Origin: Bugula neritina | Taxonomy: Eukaryota; Bryozoa; Gymnolaemata; Cheilostomatida; Bugulidae | Direction of reading: 5' to 3' | Length of the DNA stretch: 64,000 nt | NCBI GenBank assembly: GCA_964035545.1 | Contig: OZ037766.1 | Location: forward strand, 16,438,222-16,502,221 | Shown: positions 50,508 to 63,300 of the stretch, piece after piece | How positions within the stretch are numbered: position 1 is the stretch's first letter | Layout of the letters: the number at the start of each line of letters is the position of its first letter | Made by a program: the position numbers and the translations under genes | Notes under the pieces: model-generated | Seen by the model: only the letters and a program-made list of their open reading frames with translations | Told to the model about the DNA's origin: nothing | Databases searched by the model: none

Positions 50508-50775
50508 TAAAAATGGCCCAGGTAAAAATGGCACAGGTAATAATGGCGCGGGTAATAATGGCACTAGTGGCAAAGTAGGTGAAAATGACACATCTTCAAT
50601 ATTAGGGTTTGGGTTGGGGGTTTGGAATGGGGGGGTTTAGGTTTGGGGATGGTGGTTTGATTTTGGGGTTGGGGTTTAAGGGTTTGGGAAAATTCAACAT
50701 CAGTGTGCCATACCTACATTCCATTTGTGTCATTACTACCTGTGCCATTTTTACTATGCCATTTTTACCTAACTA
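50508..50775. repeat. Foldback of 15-bp repeats around a G-rich telomere-like core
   Basis: The left arm (50508-50575) has about four 15-bp units of the type AAAAATGGCACAGGT. The right arm (50720-50775) carries the same words inverted. Between them 50602-50690 is G-rich: TTAGGGTTTGGG, GGGGG and TTTGGGGTTGGGG. It could form a stem with a G-quadruplex-prone loop. Confidence 0.7.
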
Positions 50776-50830
50776 GTCCTATATCTTGAATGTCTAAAAA
50801 TACTCTTTATGCTGAACATTTTGAGAAAGC

Positions 50831-51960
50831 TTGTGTAAATGTAAGGTGCTAGTGGATTCTCAGTGTGGATTCATGAGTGGAAGAAGTACAATAGGCATCG
50901 TTTTCTGCTCGAAGCAAGTGCAAGAGAAGTGCATAGAACAAAATATGGTACTGTACATAGTATTTTTTGACTTCAGTAAGTCTTTGACATTGTGTCTAGA
51001 ACAGGCCTTTGACAGGTCCTTAAAAAGTTTGGCTGTATAGAAAATTTTACCCGAATTATTGAAGCGTTTCATACAGGCATGCAAGCAAATGTGGCAATGA
51101 GCGGTTCCATCTCAAATGATTTTGCAGTAACAAACGGAGTCAAGCAGGGGTGTGTCCTTGTACCAACCTTTTTCTCACTTTACCTGTCAGCCATGCTTGA
51201 AGTTGCCTTTAAAGACAGCCCGCAAGGGGTATACTTAAAAACTAGAAAAGAGGCAGACCTGTTTGATGTAACTCATTTCAAGTCTAAAACTAAAACCACT
51301 ACTGAGTTGGTGAGAGCATTGCTATTTGCCGACGATAGTGCTCTTGTGGCTCATCATTCTGATGATATACAGACTCTAGTCAACAAATTTGCTAATGTTG
51401 CAAAACATTTCAGTCTTAAAATCAACATCAAGAAGATAGAATGCCTCTATCAGCCTTCAAAATGGAACATCTCAGCCAAACACCATAACCATCAAAGGAG
51501 AATCTTTGAAAAAGTGTAAAACCTTCAAATACCTTGAAAGCACAGTGGCTGTCAATGCTAAACTAGATAATGAAATTTCTCTGAGAATAGGAAACGCCAC
51601 TGCAGTATATGGAAAACTGAGGGCCAGCATTTGAACTAATCGTCATGTTTCAATCAAAATCAAGTGCTGCCTTACTATATGATGCTGAGACCTGAAACAT
51701 ATACAGTGTGCAAGCTGACGGACTGCAAGCATATGCCATGCGACACCCGGCGCTCAATCATGGGTATATCTTGGAGGGACAAGATTACTAACCAAAAAAT
51801 ACTAAGGAAGGCTAGTTTGTCATTGTTAAAATTTATTCTCATTCAGATGAACTTGGGATGGCCAGACAACTTCTTTATTTGCAGCTAGAAGAAGGTAAAT
51901 GCAACCAAGGAAGGCCCAGACTGAGATTTAAAGACACTGTAAAGTAAAATATGAAAAAGA
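50831..51960 (+). pseudogene. Decayed non-LTR reverse transcriptase fragment
   Basis: Three frame pieces of a reverse transcriptase differ from the PHD-type LINEs. The fingers and palm are at 50831-51040 (CGFMSGRSTIGIVF, LYIVFFDFSKS). The catalytic part is at 51079-51519 (TNGVKQGCVLVPTFFSLYL, LLFADDSALVAHHSDDIQTL). A C-terminal piece near 51690-51960 has GISWRDKITNQ and NQGRPRL-type words. Stops and frameshifts separate them. There is no endonuclease or intact end. The clade is uncertain; it resembles RTE-like or other FADD-type lineages common in invertebrates. Confidence 0.8.
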
Positions 51961-52489
51961 TAGATATGGACTGAGATAGCTGGCAAGGAAAGGCTAAATG
52001 TAAAGACGGATAGAGATGTTTGATTAAACCAAATTGAAAACAGTTATTCTTGCACCGACAGACTGCTATGATGATGATGACAAATGCTGTTTAAAAAGTT
52101 ATTCGAAGTAGTTTAAAGTCTTTTCTTATATCTTGACTCTCCCAAAATACTTTTCATGCTGAAACTTTTGAGAAAGCTTTTTAGTAGTAATGCTATTATG
52201 TTTCTAAAAATATGTTAGGCTAACCGGATAAAACATTTTAGTGCTCAAAGCCTTACATAAAATGTGATGAAATTTTTTTGTTCATGTTATTAGATTGGTA
52301 TAAAATATGTCCAAATTGTAATTGCCTTGAAAAATCAGGACCCTCCCATATTATTATGGGTAACCTTGTTATATGGTCAACATTTTGACATGAAATAAAT
52401 AATTTTGCAGGATGAGGAAGTTCATACACATGTCTCCTAGTAATATGTGTGCTGACCATTATTTGCAGGCTTAGGTTGCTGTAAATAAA
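51961..52489. other. Upstream region of the SSUH2-like gene
   Basis: No coding exon. An acceptor-like ATTTGCAG at 52461-52468 lies 21 bp before the start codon, so translation may begin in a second exon after a non-coding first exon that I could not locate. Confidence 0.4.
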
Positions 52490-55400
52490 ATGTCATACCA
52501 GCAAAACTTTGCACCTCCACCTGGTGGTTATCCTCCCCAAGGAGCACCTGCTGGTGGCTATCCTCCACAAGGAGCACCTGCTGGTGGTTATCCTCCCCAA
52601 GGAGTACCTACTGGTGGCTATCCTCCACAAGGAGCACCTGCTGGTGGCTATCCTCCACAAGGAGCACCTGCTGGTGGTTATTCTCCCCAGGGAGCACCTG
52701 CTGGTGGTTATCCTCCCCAAGGAGCACCTGCTGGTGGTTATCCTCCCCAGGGAGCACCTGCTGGCGGTTATCCTCCCCAGGGAGCACCTGCTGGTGGTTA
52801 TCCTCCCCAGGGAGCACCTGCTGGCGGTTATCCTCCCCAGGGAGCACCTGCTGGTCAACCATCTGGTGATGCAGGTGAGTTTAGCTCCCATATGTAATGT
52901 ACCCCATGTGTTTTAGTAAAATATTACCTACTCTCTGCTGCAAATAGTGTTAGTCTTTGTCTTTTTATCTAAACTGTGTTATAACAGTCAGTATGTATTA
53001 TATTACATCTTAAATATTGGCCCTTTCAATAAAAATATTTTTTTCAATGGTATTTCAAACATGAAAATTATCTGTCTGGACATGGTTATAATTGGGCCTA
53101 TTACTTTTAGCAGTATGATTTAAAAGGGCTTTTATATGGGAAGCCATCAAATTTTGAAGTTAAACCAAAATATTTTGATGTAGTATTGTAGTCCGTATTA
53201 TTCTTTTATCCAAAGAAATTAAGAAAGTGTGAAACAAATGGCTTCTTGGTAGCCCAGTGCTTTAGGGACACGCATTTGATGGCTGGAATAGGTTAGACTC
53301 TCAATTGCTTTGAACTTGAATTGATTGGCAACTAGTCTGGCGTTTAATAATTACAGTATTAGCAATTTTATAAATAGTAATAAATCTTCAAATAAATTAA
53401 AATTTCCTACGTATTGAAGCTGTTGTTGTTAACCTGTTTTGTGATTATCTTCATTTAGTAATATGATCTATAAAACAAAAGTTCAAGAAGGAAGCATGTG
53501 TTGATTCACTTACTAAAGTTATTCTCAACTTTATTTACTTTTTATCAATATTTTTATATAGGTAGCTCATTGAAAATTGTTACCCTTGACAATTGTTACC
53601 ATTAGATTTGATTTTACAAAATGCATGTAGCCATTTTGATTACAAATTTAAAGCAAATTATGAAATTTACTATGAACTGTGGAATAGCAGTTTATTCAAA
53701 AAACACTAAGCTAATATAGACCAGTGATTCATCTAGCTGGTAGAGTTTCTTCCTTTCATAATATTGCTACATATTTAGTTACCTAATAACTAACCAAACT
53801 ATTCATTCGGTGACTGTCATAGTGAGTTATTGGCTTTGTGGAGTGGAGACAGGCTATGCTGAAAAACTTTCTATTAATAATTGTGAATCAGATTTGTGGT
53901 TACTAAAAATTGCTTCTACAGCAGTGTAATGGGTATTAATTCCAGTAAACACATAATTTCGAAACTGCTTCCTGTTCTATTTTCCAAGTAAATGTTAAAT
54001 GTGTAGCTTATTCAATGCTAATTCATAGTGCAGAAATTTCCTCATAACATCTCCTGAGTTTATGAAACTCAGTTATACTTGGGGGTCGAAGATCAAACTC
54101 ATTTTGAAAACCGCATGAATGTGAGTTGACAAGTTGAGGTTTGCAATATTTATTTTCACTAGTAAAGTTATTCACTCTACATCTAGCATTGTGAAGGTAA
54201 TAAATTTTGAACATGGAGGATATGACCATAAAACAATGAAGTAGCTAAACCATTTTAACCCTATGCTAGTTTCAGAAACTTTGATGAAATAAATGCATCT
54301 ATGTTTAGAACTAAGCAAAATTGGGTGCCCTTAATCCTGTAGGGAGGACTGTTTTACCAGAAGGTGTTTTTTCATACTGTGGTCTCTCTGCAACTATATT
54401 TTTGATATGCTAATGCATTATGTATATTATAGTTACAAGATGTCTAGCAGCTATGACATGAAAAATGTCTACAAAAAAACCTCATCTTTTTGCTGGTGGT
54501 GTTTATAAAATTGCAGTAAGTTTTTTGGTGGAACATGAAGGTTGTGAAACTGGTGAACATTAAAAAATGGCCATCTGCATAATAATGTTGAGCTCATTTG
54601 CCTTGAAATATGGTACACCTGTGTATTATCCTAGCCGTGTTTTATGGGTTACACTTAGCCTAATTTCCTAGGTCTGTGAGAGTATCCTTATTTTGTCCTG
54701 TAAAATAAAGCATAATTAACTGTACTTTGATTAAAAGTTTCCTTCAAGTAACTGACAATAAGTTTGTATGGTTTTCAGCGTCTGCACCAGAAGAGGTTGA
54801 GAACTACGCACCATCTGATACTACTGGCCTACAGAGCTATGACGGCTATGGACAAGTGGGCTTTCAGGCTGGGGAGTTTTTACCTCCGCCCCCACCTCCA
54901 TCTTATGAGTCTGATGCCCCTCCGCTAATGGAGTTTGGCACGTGAGTAAAGATGATCTTTTTCTGTGATGCTCCAGAAAAGGTTTTTAGGGTTTTCTCTA
55001 AGGATTTTAGGATTAAAATATTTTTGTTGAACATTTCAGTTTCATTAGAAAGGCCTGCTTTGGTACATGTATTATGATATAATGCTGCTTGTTATGTGTA
55101 AGTGCAAATCAAAATGAAAGTGAAACTCAAACTGTAACAAAACGAAGATTAACTTTAACTTTAAAGTAATAACTAATAATAAATCGACAGCCCCAAGCTC
55201 ACTCCAATCTCCACCCACGATCTGCCCAGCAAATCACCTTATTCTCCCTAAATACAAGGACCAGAAAAAACTAATTATATTCAACTTTCAGTCCAACGCT
55301 GCAACACGAATGCTTTGTTCACGGAAACACGAGGAGATGTCCTTCACCCCTGCTGTGCACCTAGCACTCTAACTTGCTATGCCGCTAACGGCATCAGCAT

Positions 55401-57297
55401 ACTTATAGCCCACACTGTTTACACTCCTTACCAATGCCATTGTTGGGCAGGTAGGTGAGACTGGGAAATACAGATATTAATTTTTTAAATCACAAATTTA
55501 ATCTTTTTTATTACAAATTGGAAGTCCACCTATAGTTGGTGTTGAATATGCATTGTGGCATGCCAAATGTTATTGATACTTTTAGTTTTCCTTTAGTGCT
55601 TGCCATTCCTCCCCCCCCCCTCCCCCCAGTCTGTAATCCTCTCTGTTTGTTCTAGAATAATTTCCTGATATTTTCTTGAATTTGAAAAAATGTGTCATCT
55701 CATGTTTGGGAATATTGTAGTGCTGCTAGTATAACTGATGAAGAGGCAAGAGCGGCCATGTTGGAACATGTCTCCCAACACTGCTGCTATGGAAAGGGTG
55801 CTGCTGAGCAAATGACTATCACTAACATTACTCCTTCAAATGCCCTTCACGTTTGTATTATATCTTATTTTCTGTTTTCATATCTCCTATTTGATGTGGC
55901 ATTCCTATTAAAGCCATCCTCATTTGATGTGCGAATTGGTGCTTGGACCGGGTTGCAGGTTGTCAGTAAATTTGGGCGCATGTCATGTCGCATATATAAG
56001 TAAATATTTGCTGCCTTTTATATGATGATCTTTTTCCCTTTTCTCTTTACAAACTAGGTTTGATCTTCTTATGCTCGGAATTTGTTTTACAGTACACATT
56101 AGAGACTTTCTGTGAGGGAAGAACTACAGCTCGTGTTGAAGTTCCTTACTTTGGTGATGCCGTTGACGGGCCGTTTAATGGGCCACCCCCAGCCCCTTGG
56201 AATATTATATGTAATCCTGCCCAGCAGTTTGCTAACAATGCCTACAAATTGCCAGTACCTCACACTGAGGAAGTTAGGGTATGGTTGAAGTAGTTCTTCC
56301 TCCATCTCCTTATATGTTTTAAATCCTGTCAGTTTTGAAGTATTTTTCATGCATAGCTTACCTTATGGTAAATTATCTGCTCCATCTGGTGGTATGCTTA
56401 TACAGGTGTGTGGTATGTGTATTGGCTGTGGGTTTGTAAGATGTCGACAATGTGGCGGGTGTGGCAGGCGTTCTTGCACTTCCTGTGGTGGGCGTGGTCA
56501 TCATGTTCGCCATGAAGATGGTCGTCGTCATCATGAGCGCTGTCATTTTTGCCGTAAGTTCCCATAACCAATCCTTAATAGATGTTTTATGTTGTCTTTT
56601 GTAGTGTTTATATCATCATCTTAGCGTATAACATTGTCTCTGTGTGATGACTTTATGAATTATTCTGTTATCCCTCCTCCCCCAAGTAAGCAATTAGCAA
56701 CTTTGGAGTTGTCATTCTCCAACATTGACATTTAAACTAGGGTAATACTGTACTCATTATTGTATATTTTTCTATTTGCAGACGGTTCTGGGCGGAGTAA
56801 CTGCATGCGTTGCCATGGCAATGGTAGAGTTAAATGCCCCCACTGCAAAGGGGCTGGAAGGGTGAAAAATTTCATTGAGATGACAATTTCTTTGTGAGTT
56901 AATTTATAAACTGTATATAGTGCTAGGGTTTAAATTTGTGGAAATCATATAATTTTAGCTTCATTTTAGCATAGAAAGTTCAGATTGAGCATTACTGATG
57001 CTTGAAATAATATTCATTGGGAAATAGTTCAAATTTTGACAAAATGTTTCATTTACGGACACTACTGTGCATATAATTCACCTCTCTAACTTGTTAAAGT
57101 AGCATAAATTACTATAATGCCCTAATTTTATTTCATATTAAATTGTGTACTAGTCACTCTCATGATAACTTAGTGTAGGCTTACTGTTTTTGCCATTTTT
57201 GTTAGTGAGAATTTTCTAAAGCAGGACCATCTTAGGCTGCTGTGTTTTTGCAATTATGTTACTCGTAGTAGTAGCAGTGGTAGTAGTAGTAGTAGTA

Positions 57298-57367
<70 letters not shown>

Positions 57368-60300
57368 CAGTGGTGGTAGTAGTAGCAGTGGTGGTAGTAG
57401 TGGTAGTATCAGTGGTGGTAGTAGTAGTAGTGGTAGTGGTAGCAGCAGCAGTAGTAGTAACGGTAGTAGTAGTAGCAGTGGTGGTAGTAGTAATAGTAGC
57501 AGTAGTAGTAACGGTAGTAGTACCGGTAGTAGTACCGGTAGTAGTACCGGTAGTAGTTCTGATTTGTTGCCCTCTTCTGTTGACTTTAGTAAGAATTATG
57601 TGACGGACTTCATCCTGGAAGAAACTGACATGCCTGATGAACTGGTGAGAGGCGTAAGAGGTGTTGAAGTATTCAACCAATCATTGCCCCAGGTAACTTT
57701 CTTATTCCCTTATAACTCCTTATTTAGCAGGTAAGTAAACAGTAATGTCGCAGAAGTGCAAGAGTTAAATCTTGAGCTCAAACCAATGAAACTTATTTAA
57801 TTGTATTATAAGAAATTTTGTCTTTTAAAGTACACAAACCAGTCTCATCATTACTGCAATAAACCTTTGTCATATTTTCAAGATAAAAAAAATGAATCGT
57901 AGAATATTTCCAATGATGATGGTGAAAAGCACACATTTATTATGCTGATTTTTTATGTGGAAATAAAATTCATCTGTATACATGTTCTAACATGATAATA
58001 TATGTTTTAATTAATATGGTTAGCAGTTGACTTTATAGTAGGTTTAAATTTAAACTAAAACTGAGTTGAAATCTCTCCGGTGTGTCCAGTTTTTTGTGGC
58101 CAATGTTTCAGGTGTGGCCAATAACCACCTTCCCTGTGAGAGCAATCAACGACAACTCTGTCAGGCTTGTGGAGGCAGCCAAACGGGCTCACCCCATAGA
58201 AAGGCAGCTGAATCAAGTGAGTCTTTTACTCTTTTTGCTAAAGAAAATATTGAGCATGTCTCTGTGTGGTTGGTAATCCTATATCTACTCTCACACTTTT
58301 TACCGATTTTCACCAGTTTTTTCCTTTTCTGCTTAGTTTTAAGTTTCAACAATAAGATTGAGCCAGTCTTTATGATGTCACACTATCTTGGCTTGGGTCG
58401 TCCTCTAGGTCACATTCCTTCTATTCTCATCTCTGACACTCCCATGGTATCTCGTTTGCTATAGTATATATCTACTGTGCTGTTATAATGTAAAGTCGAA
58501 TCATTGACATAGTAATGGAGGACTAAAAAGTAAGAGGGTTGTAGTGTAAGGATTAGAGGCTAACACTTTTGGCTCCTAGCTTTTAAGGAGAGATGTCATG
58601 GTCATCATTATCTTTTCATTCACCTAGAAATAACTTATTTTAATCGGAACAGAGTGTAAACATTGAATGTTTCATGCTATTCTCTTTTTTTAAAGTTCTA
58701 AACATTGTCTATGATTGAGCAATTCAGCAAATGTTTTAATAATAAAAATAAAAATAAAAAAGTGTTGTGAAATTTGATTCCGTTTATTTTGTTCAAAATT
58801 TAATTGTTAGAATATATTCTGCTGGGGGTTTTGTTAGCCTGTATTGCAGGAAAACCTTAGCTTTTTAAACAATTGTGTAATTTTTAAAAAGTTGCTTGAA
58901 AATAGACCATGTAAGTTTGGTACATTTAGTACCTTGTACCAATTCGAGAATACTCACCACTATAACTTATATAAACTTCTGCAAGTTCAAATGCAAAATG
59001 CATACTTCTAGGAAATAGCTGTGCAACTTTTATTACATGCATTATTATATTTCATATCTTAAATTTATGAATCATGAGTTCATTTTTCAAAATGTTTAAT
59101 TTAAGTGCTTAAAAAATGCAAATAAAAAGTACAAGTTTAAAAAAATACCCTGGTGCAAATTGACCACAGCCCCAGCTGTTTTGGCAAAACACATTTAATG
59201 ACATTTTCATCGACATAGTGGTAAATGGGCTGGTTGTTTTTGGCAGATGGGTAGCACGCTGGCTGGCTGCAAGTTTATACAATTCTGATTGGCTGGACTC
59301 TACATGACCAGCTAATGATTGTATCTGATTGGCCTAATAATTCATTTGCGTTTGAAAATGTAGAGTTTTATATAAGTTATAGTGGTGATATTTTAGAGTT
59401 GGTACACACCCCTTTTTTGGTTGAGTTTTATAGTCTGATCACGCTGTAGTCATCTACAACACTTCAGTGTATGGGGAAATTATTAGTATTACAAAATCTG
59501 TTTTGGCTTATATTGCTATGCCAGTTTTCTGACTTAGTTTTTCATCAACTATATGCAGGCTGTTCTAACTTAGGTGATTTCATCAAAGGTAGACATTACT
59601 TAGACCTTAGAACATCAAATCAACCAGTGCTGTTACTTGGTTTTATTGCAAAGCAGTAGTGAGAGCATAGCACACTAGCACAGTCACCAAGCTGCAATGG
59701 CAGTGGCCACACTAAACTCACCAGTTTTATTAAAATATCTTATGTAAGGCACTTAAATACACTAGCCTAGTCTGTTAGTATGTAGAGCAGTAACACAGTT
59801 ACAGCAGTCACACCACCCCTCTCTATCTTGTCTACCAAGTACAGAGGTTGCAAAAATGATAATCATTTCATGATTTAGTTTTAAATCAATGCATATTACT
59901 GAATACATTCTCATAGTCTGATTATTTTGCGCTTCAGCTTATTTTAATGTGATAATTTAAAAAATTGCTTCACATGCATATTACTTACAAATGCATGAAC
60001 CTACGCTAACGATAAATTATTTGCTTGTGTACTCACTACTGTTTTTTAAATTTATATAGCAGTAGCTTTTTTAATCAATCACATATTAATCTGCAAGAGT
60101 TTAATTGCACAGATAATGTAGACATTTTGTATAAAAATTAGTATTAACACGTAATGCCTTGCATGTGGGTCTATATTGCCAGTTGGTATCATCACCTATA
60201 ATACCATGTTGATAACCCTTTCTTGTATACGATTTACTTAGTGGAACAGCATGATTATCTTACAAATGTAATGACATCAGCCATGAGACAATATAGTCTA

Positions 60301-63300
60301 GAATCTAGACTCTAGATTCTTTTAACTGTGAAGTAATCAGCCTCAAACCATTGCTGGATGAAGTGCCTACACTTAGCTGTGAAGCTACTGCAATAACGTC
60401 AACAATTTTACTAATGAGTTTTCAATACATGTTTTAGTCAGTTGGGTAAAATACAAAGGTTCTCTGGTATATGCTAGAATAAATGATGATTAAACATTGG
60501 ATTTAATGAACATTTTTTCATATTGTGTGATGCAACATGATAGTTACAGAAAAAACGCTGATCCCACTAAAAATGTAATGAAGGCATTATATTTCAACAC
60601 TGACTGCATACAACATTGTTACCCACAGAATATTATCCATATATGAGTTTGTATTTTGCAAAATAAGCATCGAGTCTGAGCTGCCATTTTCTTTCACTCA
60701 AAAACCAATAATATCAGACTTTAGCTTACAAAGCATAGTGGTATAGCACATGCATATACAATAGCACACCAAAAAAATATTATAAAGTGCTACACTTTAT
60801 TGGTTACCAAGGGTGGCTGCAGAAAGCACAGCAGACTATTATAATATTTTCTAAAAGAGGTGCAAACAGTAAGCCTACACCTCCAGGACTATTTAGGATA
60901 TCAAGTCTTTTATGGGTTGATTGCTCTTTTAACCTGGATTCTAAGGATAGCAATTAATTTAGTTTAGAGTTACTGCATTCTAGTCAGTTGAAAATGGCCT
61001 TTCTTTCCAGGTGGCATGGCCAGGAAATAAGTAAATACTGTAGGAAGATCGCCATGTAGTAGAAATAGGTGTGCTCCGGAAGCACTATAGTGAAGTTTTA
61101 ATGGCTGGCATATGGTATTGGATACTAGCCCTCAGAATGTTTTTGTCATCTTCCTGCCTCAATGGTGGTTGATGATTACTTTGAGTGAGGAAAAACATGT
61201 ATTGAAAACTCATTAGTATAGCGTCAGAGCTAGGTGCAGATATTTCCTCGAACAATGACTTGAGACTGGGAAGCTCACATTAAATATCACTTAAAAATGA
61301 AGCAAGCTGCTAACAAAATTACTTCATAGTTGAAAAAACTGGACTATATTGTCCTATGGCTGATGGCATTGCATTTGTGGGATAAACATGGTGTTTCACT
61401 AAGGAAATCATGTACAAATTGGTGATGATACCAAGTAACAGTATAGACTAGCATGCCAAGCACTACAGGTTAAAGCTCATTTTTATATAAATCGTCTATG
61501 TTGTCTATTGCTAAAAACTGTGCATTTTAACTCCTGCAAAAAAATATGCAACCAAGTTAAAAAAAATTACTGTTGTAATTTTTTTAAGTAAAATAATGGT
61601 GGGTACATAAGCAACTAATTTATGCTTAGCACATGCTTATACATGTGTTCGTCAGTGTGCTGTAAATATATGCTAGTGATGATAAATATGGTGCAGCACT
61701 GCCATTACAGTTCGCTGACTGTGCTATGCTATTGCTACTGTTTTGCAATAGTAACAACAGTGTTTGATTTGCTGCACCTAAACAGTGTCTACCTTTGATG
61801 AAATCACCTAAGTTAGAACAGCCTGCATATAGTTGATGAAAAACTAAGTCAGAAAACTGGCATAGCAATATAAGCCAAAACAGATTTTGTAATACTAATA
61901 ATTTCCCCATACACTGAAGTGTTGTAGATGACTACAGCGTGATCAGACTATAAAACTCAACCAAAAAAGGGGTGTGTACCAACTCTAAAATATAACCCTA
62001 TAACTTATATAAAACTCTACATTTTCAAACGCAAATGAATTATTAGGCCAATCAGATACAATCATTAGCTGGTCATGTAGAGTCCAGCCAATCAGAATTG
62101 TATAAACTTGCAGCCAGCCAGCGTGCTACCCATCTGCCAAAAACAACCAGCCCATTTACCACTATGTCGATGAAAATGTCATTAAATGTGTTTTGCCAAA
62201 ACAGCTGGGGCTGTGGTCAATTTGCACCAGGGTATTTTTTTAAACTTGTACTTTTTATTTGCATTTTTTAAGCACTTAAATTAAACATTTTGAAAAATGA
62301 ACTCATGATTCATAAATTTAGGATATGAAATATAATAATGCATGTAATAAAAGTTGCACAGCTATTTCCTAGAAGTATGCATTTTGCATTTGAACTTGCA
62401 GAAGTTTATATAAGTTATAGTGGTGAGTATTCTAGAATTGGTACAAGGTACTAAATGTACCAAACTTACATGGTCTATTGCTCTAGTCTTTTCAGTAGGA
62501 TTTTCAACAGTTTGGGGTTGTCTTCTCTATCAATATTTCCGTCGACAGTGGTTTAAGTAAATTATTTTGCCTACATTTTAAATTTATAAGCCTTTAGTGT
62601 GCCTTCCTAATGCCTGGACAAAACTTTTTACTGCTATAACTTATTTATGTTTTAGGAGTAACTAGAAATTAATTGTAATCCTATTGTTACACCAACTAAT
62701 AACAAAGTTGTAGTGAAAAGAGCAATTCGATTTACTTATATTGTGATTGATACGATTCTGAAATAATTTTTTTTTAATATAACTTAGAAAGCATTCAATT
62801 TAGGAAAAATAAAAACTGAAAATCTAATACCTGATGCTGTATTATACCCAACATATTTTGATATAAGCTATAATATTCAGCCATCTGCTAGGGCTTTTAT
62901 GTTTCAGTATATTTCAATCAGCAATAGTTTTGGGAAACAAGTTATAATTTTTTTACTTTTATTTTGATGAACAAGATACAAATACCCAGCTAACAATCTT
63001 TTAAGTGCTGAAATAATGACATTAGGAATTTTAGTTCAGTTACAAAAACTTGAAGTCTTTTGTAATTCATGAAAGATTGTGTCAGTTTAGTCAACTGGGG
63101 TCGAAAAATTGGTAACTTTTTTTATTGGGTACAAATTTATGTTTTCCACATACAATAATGTTAAATTTTTCCTGCAAGGGGGTGCCTTTAACCAAATATA
63201 ATATTTCTATATACAGTTTTGCAAATAACTATTTGTTATTATTCACCCGATAATATGTCTTGTTATTTGCAGAGGCAAATTCTTAGAGCTGTGCCAGTCA

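Larger units (their letters stand above)
58901..62479. repeat. 3.6-kb foldback (giant inverted repeat) in SSUH2 intron 8
   Basis: Outer arms 58901-59595 and 61786-62479 are almost identical inverted copies (695 and 694 bp; I saw only a few differences). Homology continues inward in a more diverged form, to about 60435 on the left and from about 61191 on the right, leaving a central spacer of about 755 bp. Within each outer arm a smaller inverted pair (58938-58983 against 59368-59403 on the left) suggests a nested MITE of about 470 bp. No convincing target duplication was found. No transposase is encoded. Each arm carries the same short open frame (59471-59659 on plus; 61910-61626 on minus). 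Confidence 0.85.

Noticed and set aside
52523-52852. Regularly spaced repeats that could suggest a CRISPR array
   Set aside because: Units are contiguous with no unique spacers, they encode protein in frame, and the genome is animal.
52493-52916. Three extra open frames over the 30-bp repeats
   Set aside because: A repeat unit divisible by three keeps several frames open. Only the 52490 frame joins the rest of SSUH2 with the correct splice phase.
57216-57680. Long poly-Val, poly-Ser and poly-Thr open frames on both strands
   Set aside because: They are translations of an intronic trinucleotide repeat. The true exon (57590-57692) starts after TTGACTTTAG in a phase that continues the SSUH2 family sequence.
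58066-58464. 132-codon plus-strand open frame
   Set aside because: It is in another frame over SSUH2 exon 8 and runs into the intron; exon 8 is 58112-58216 in the family frame.
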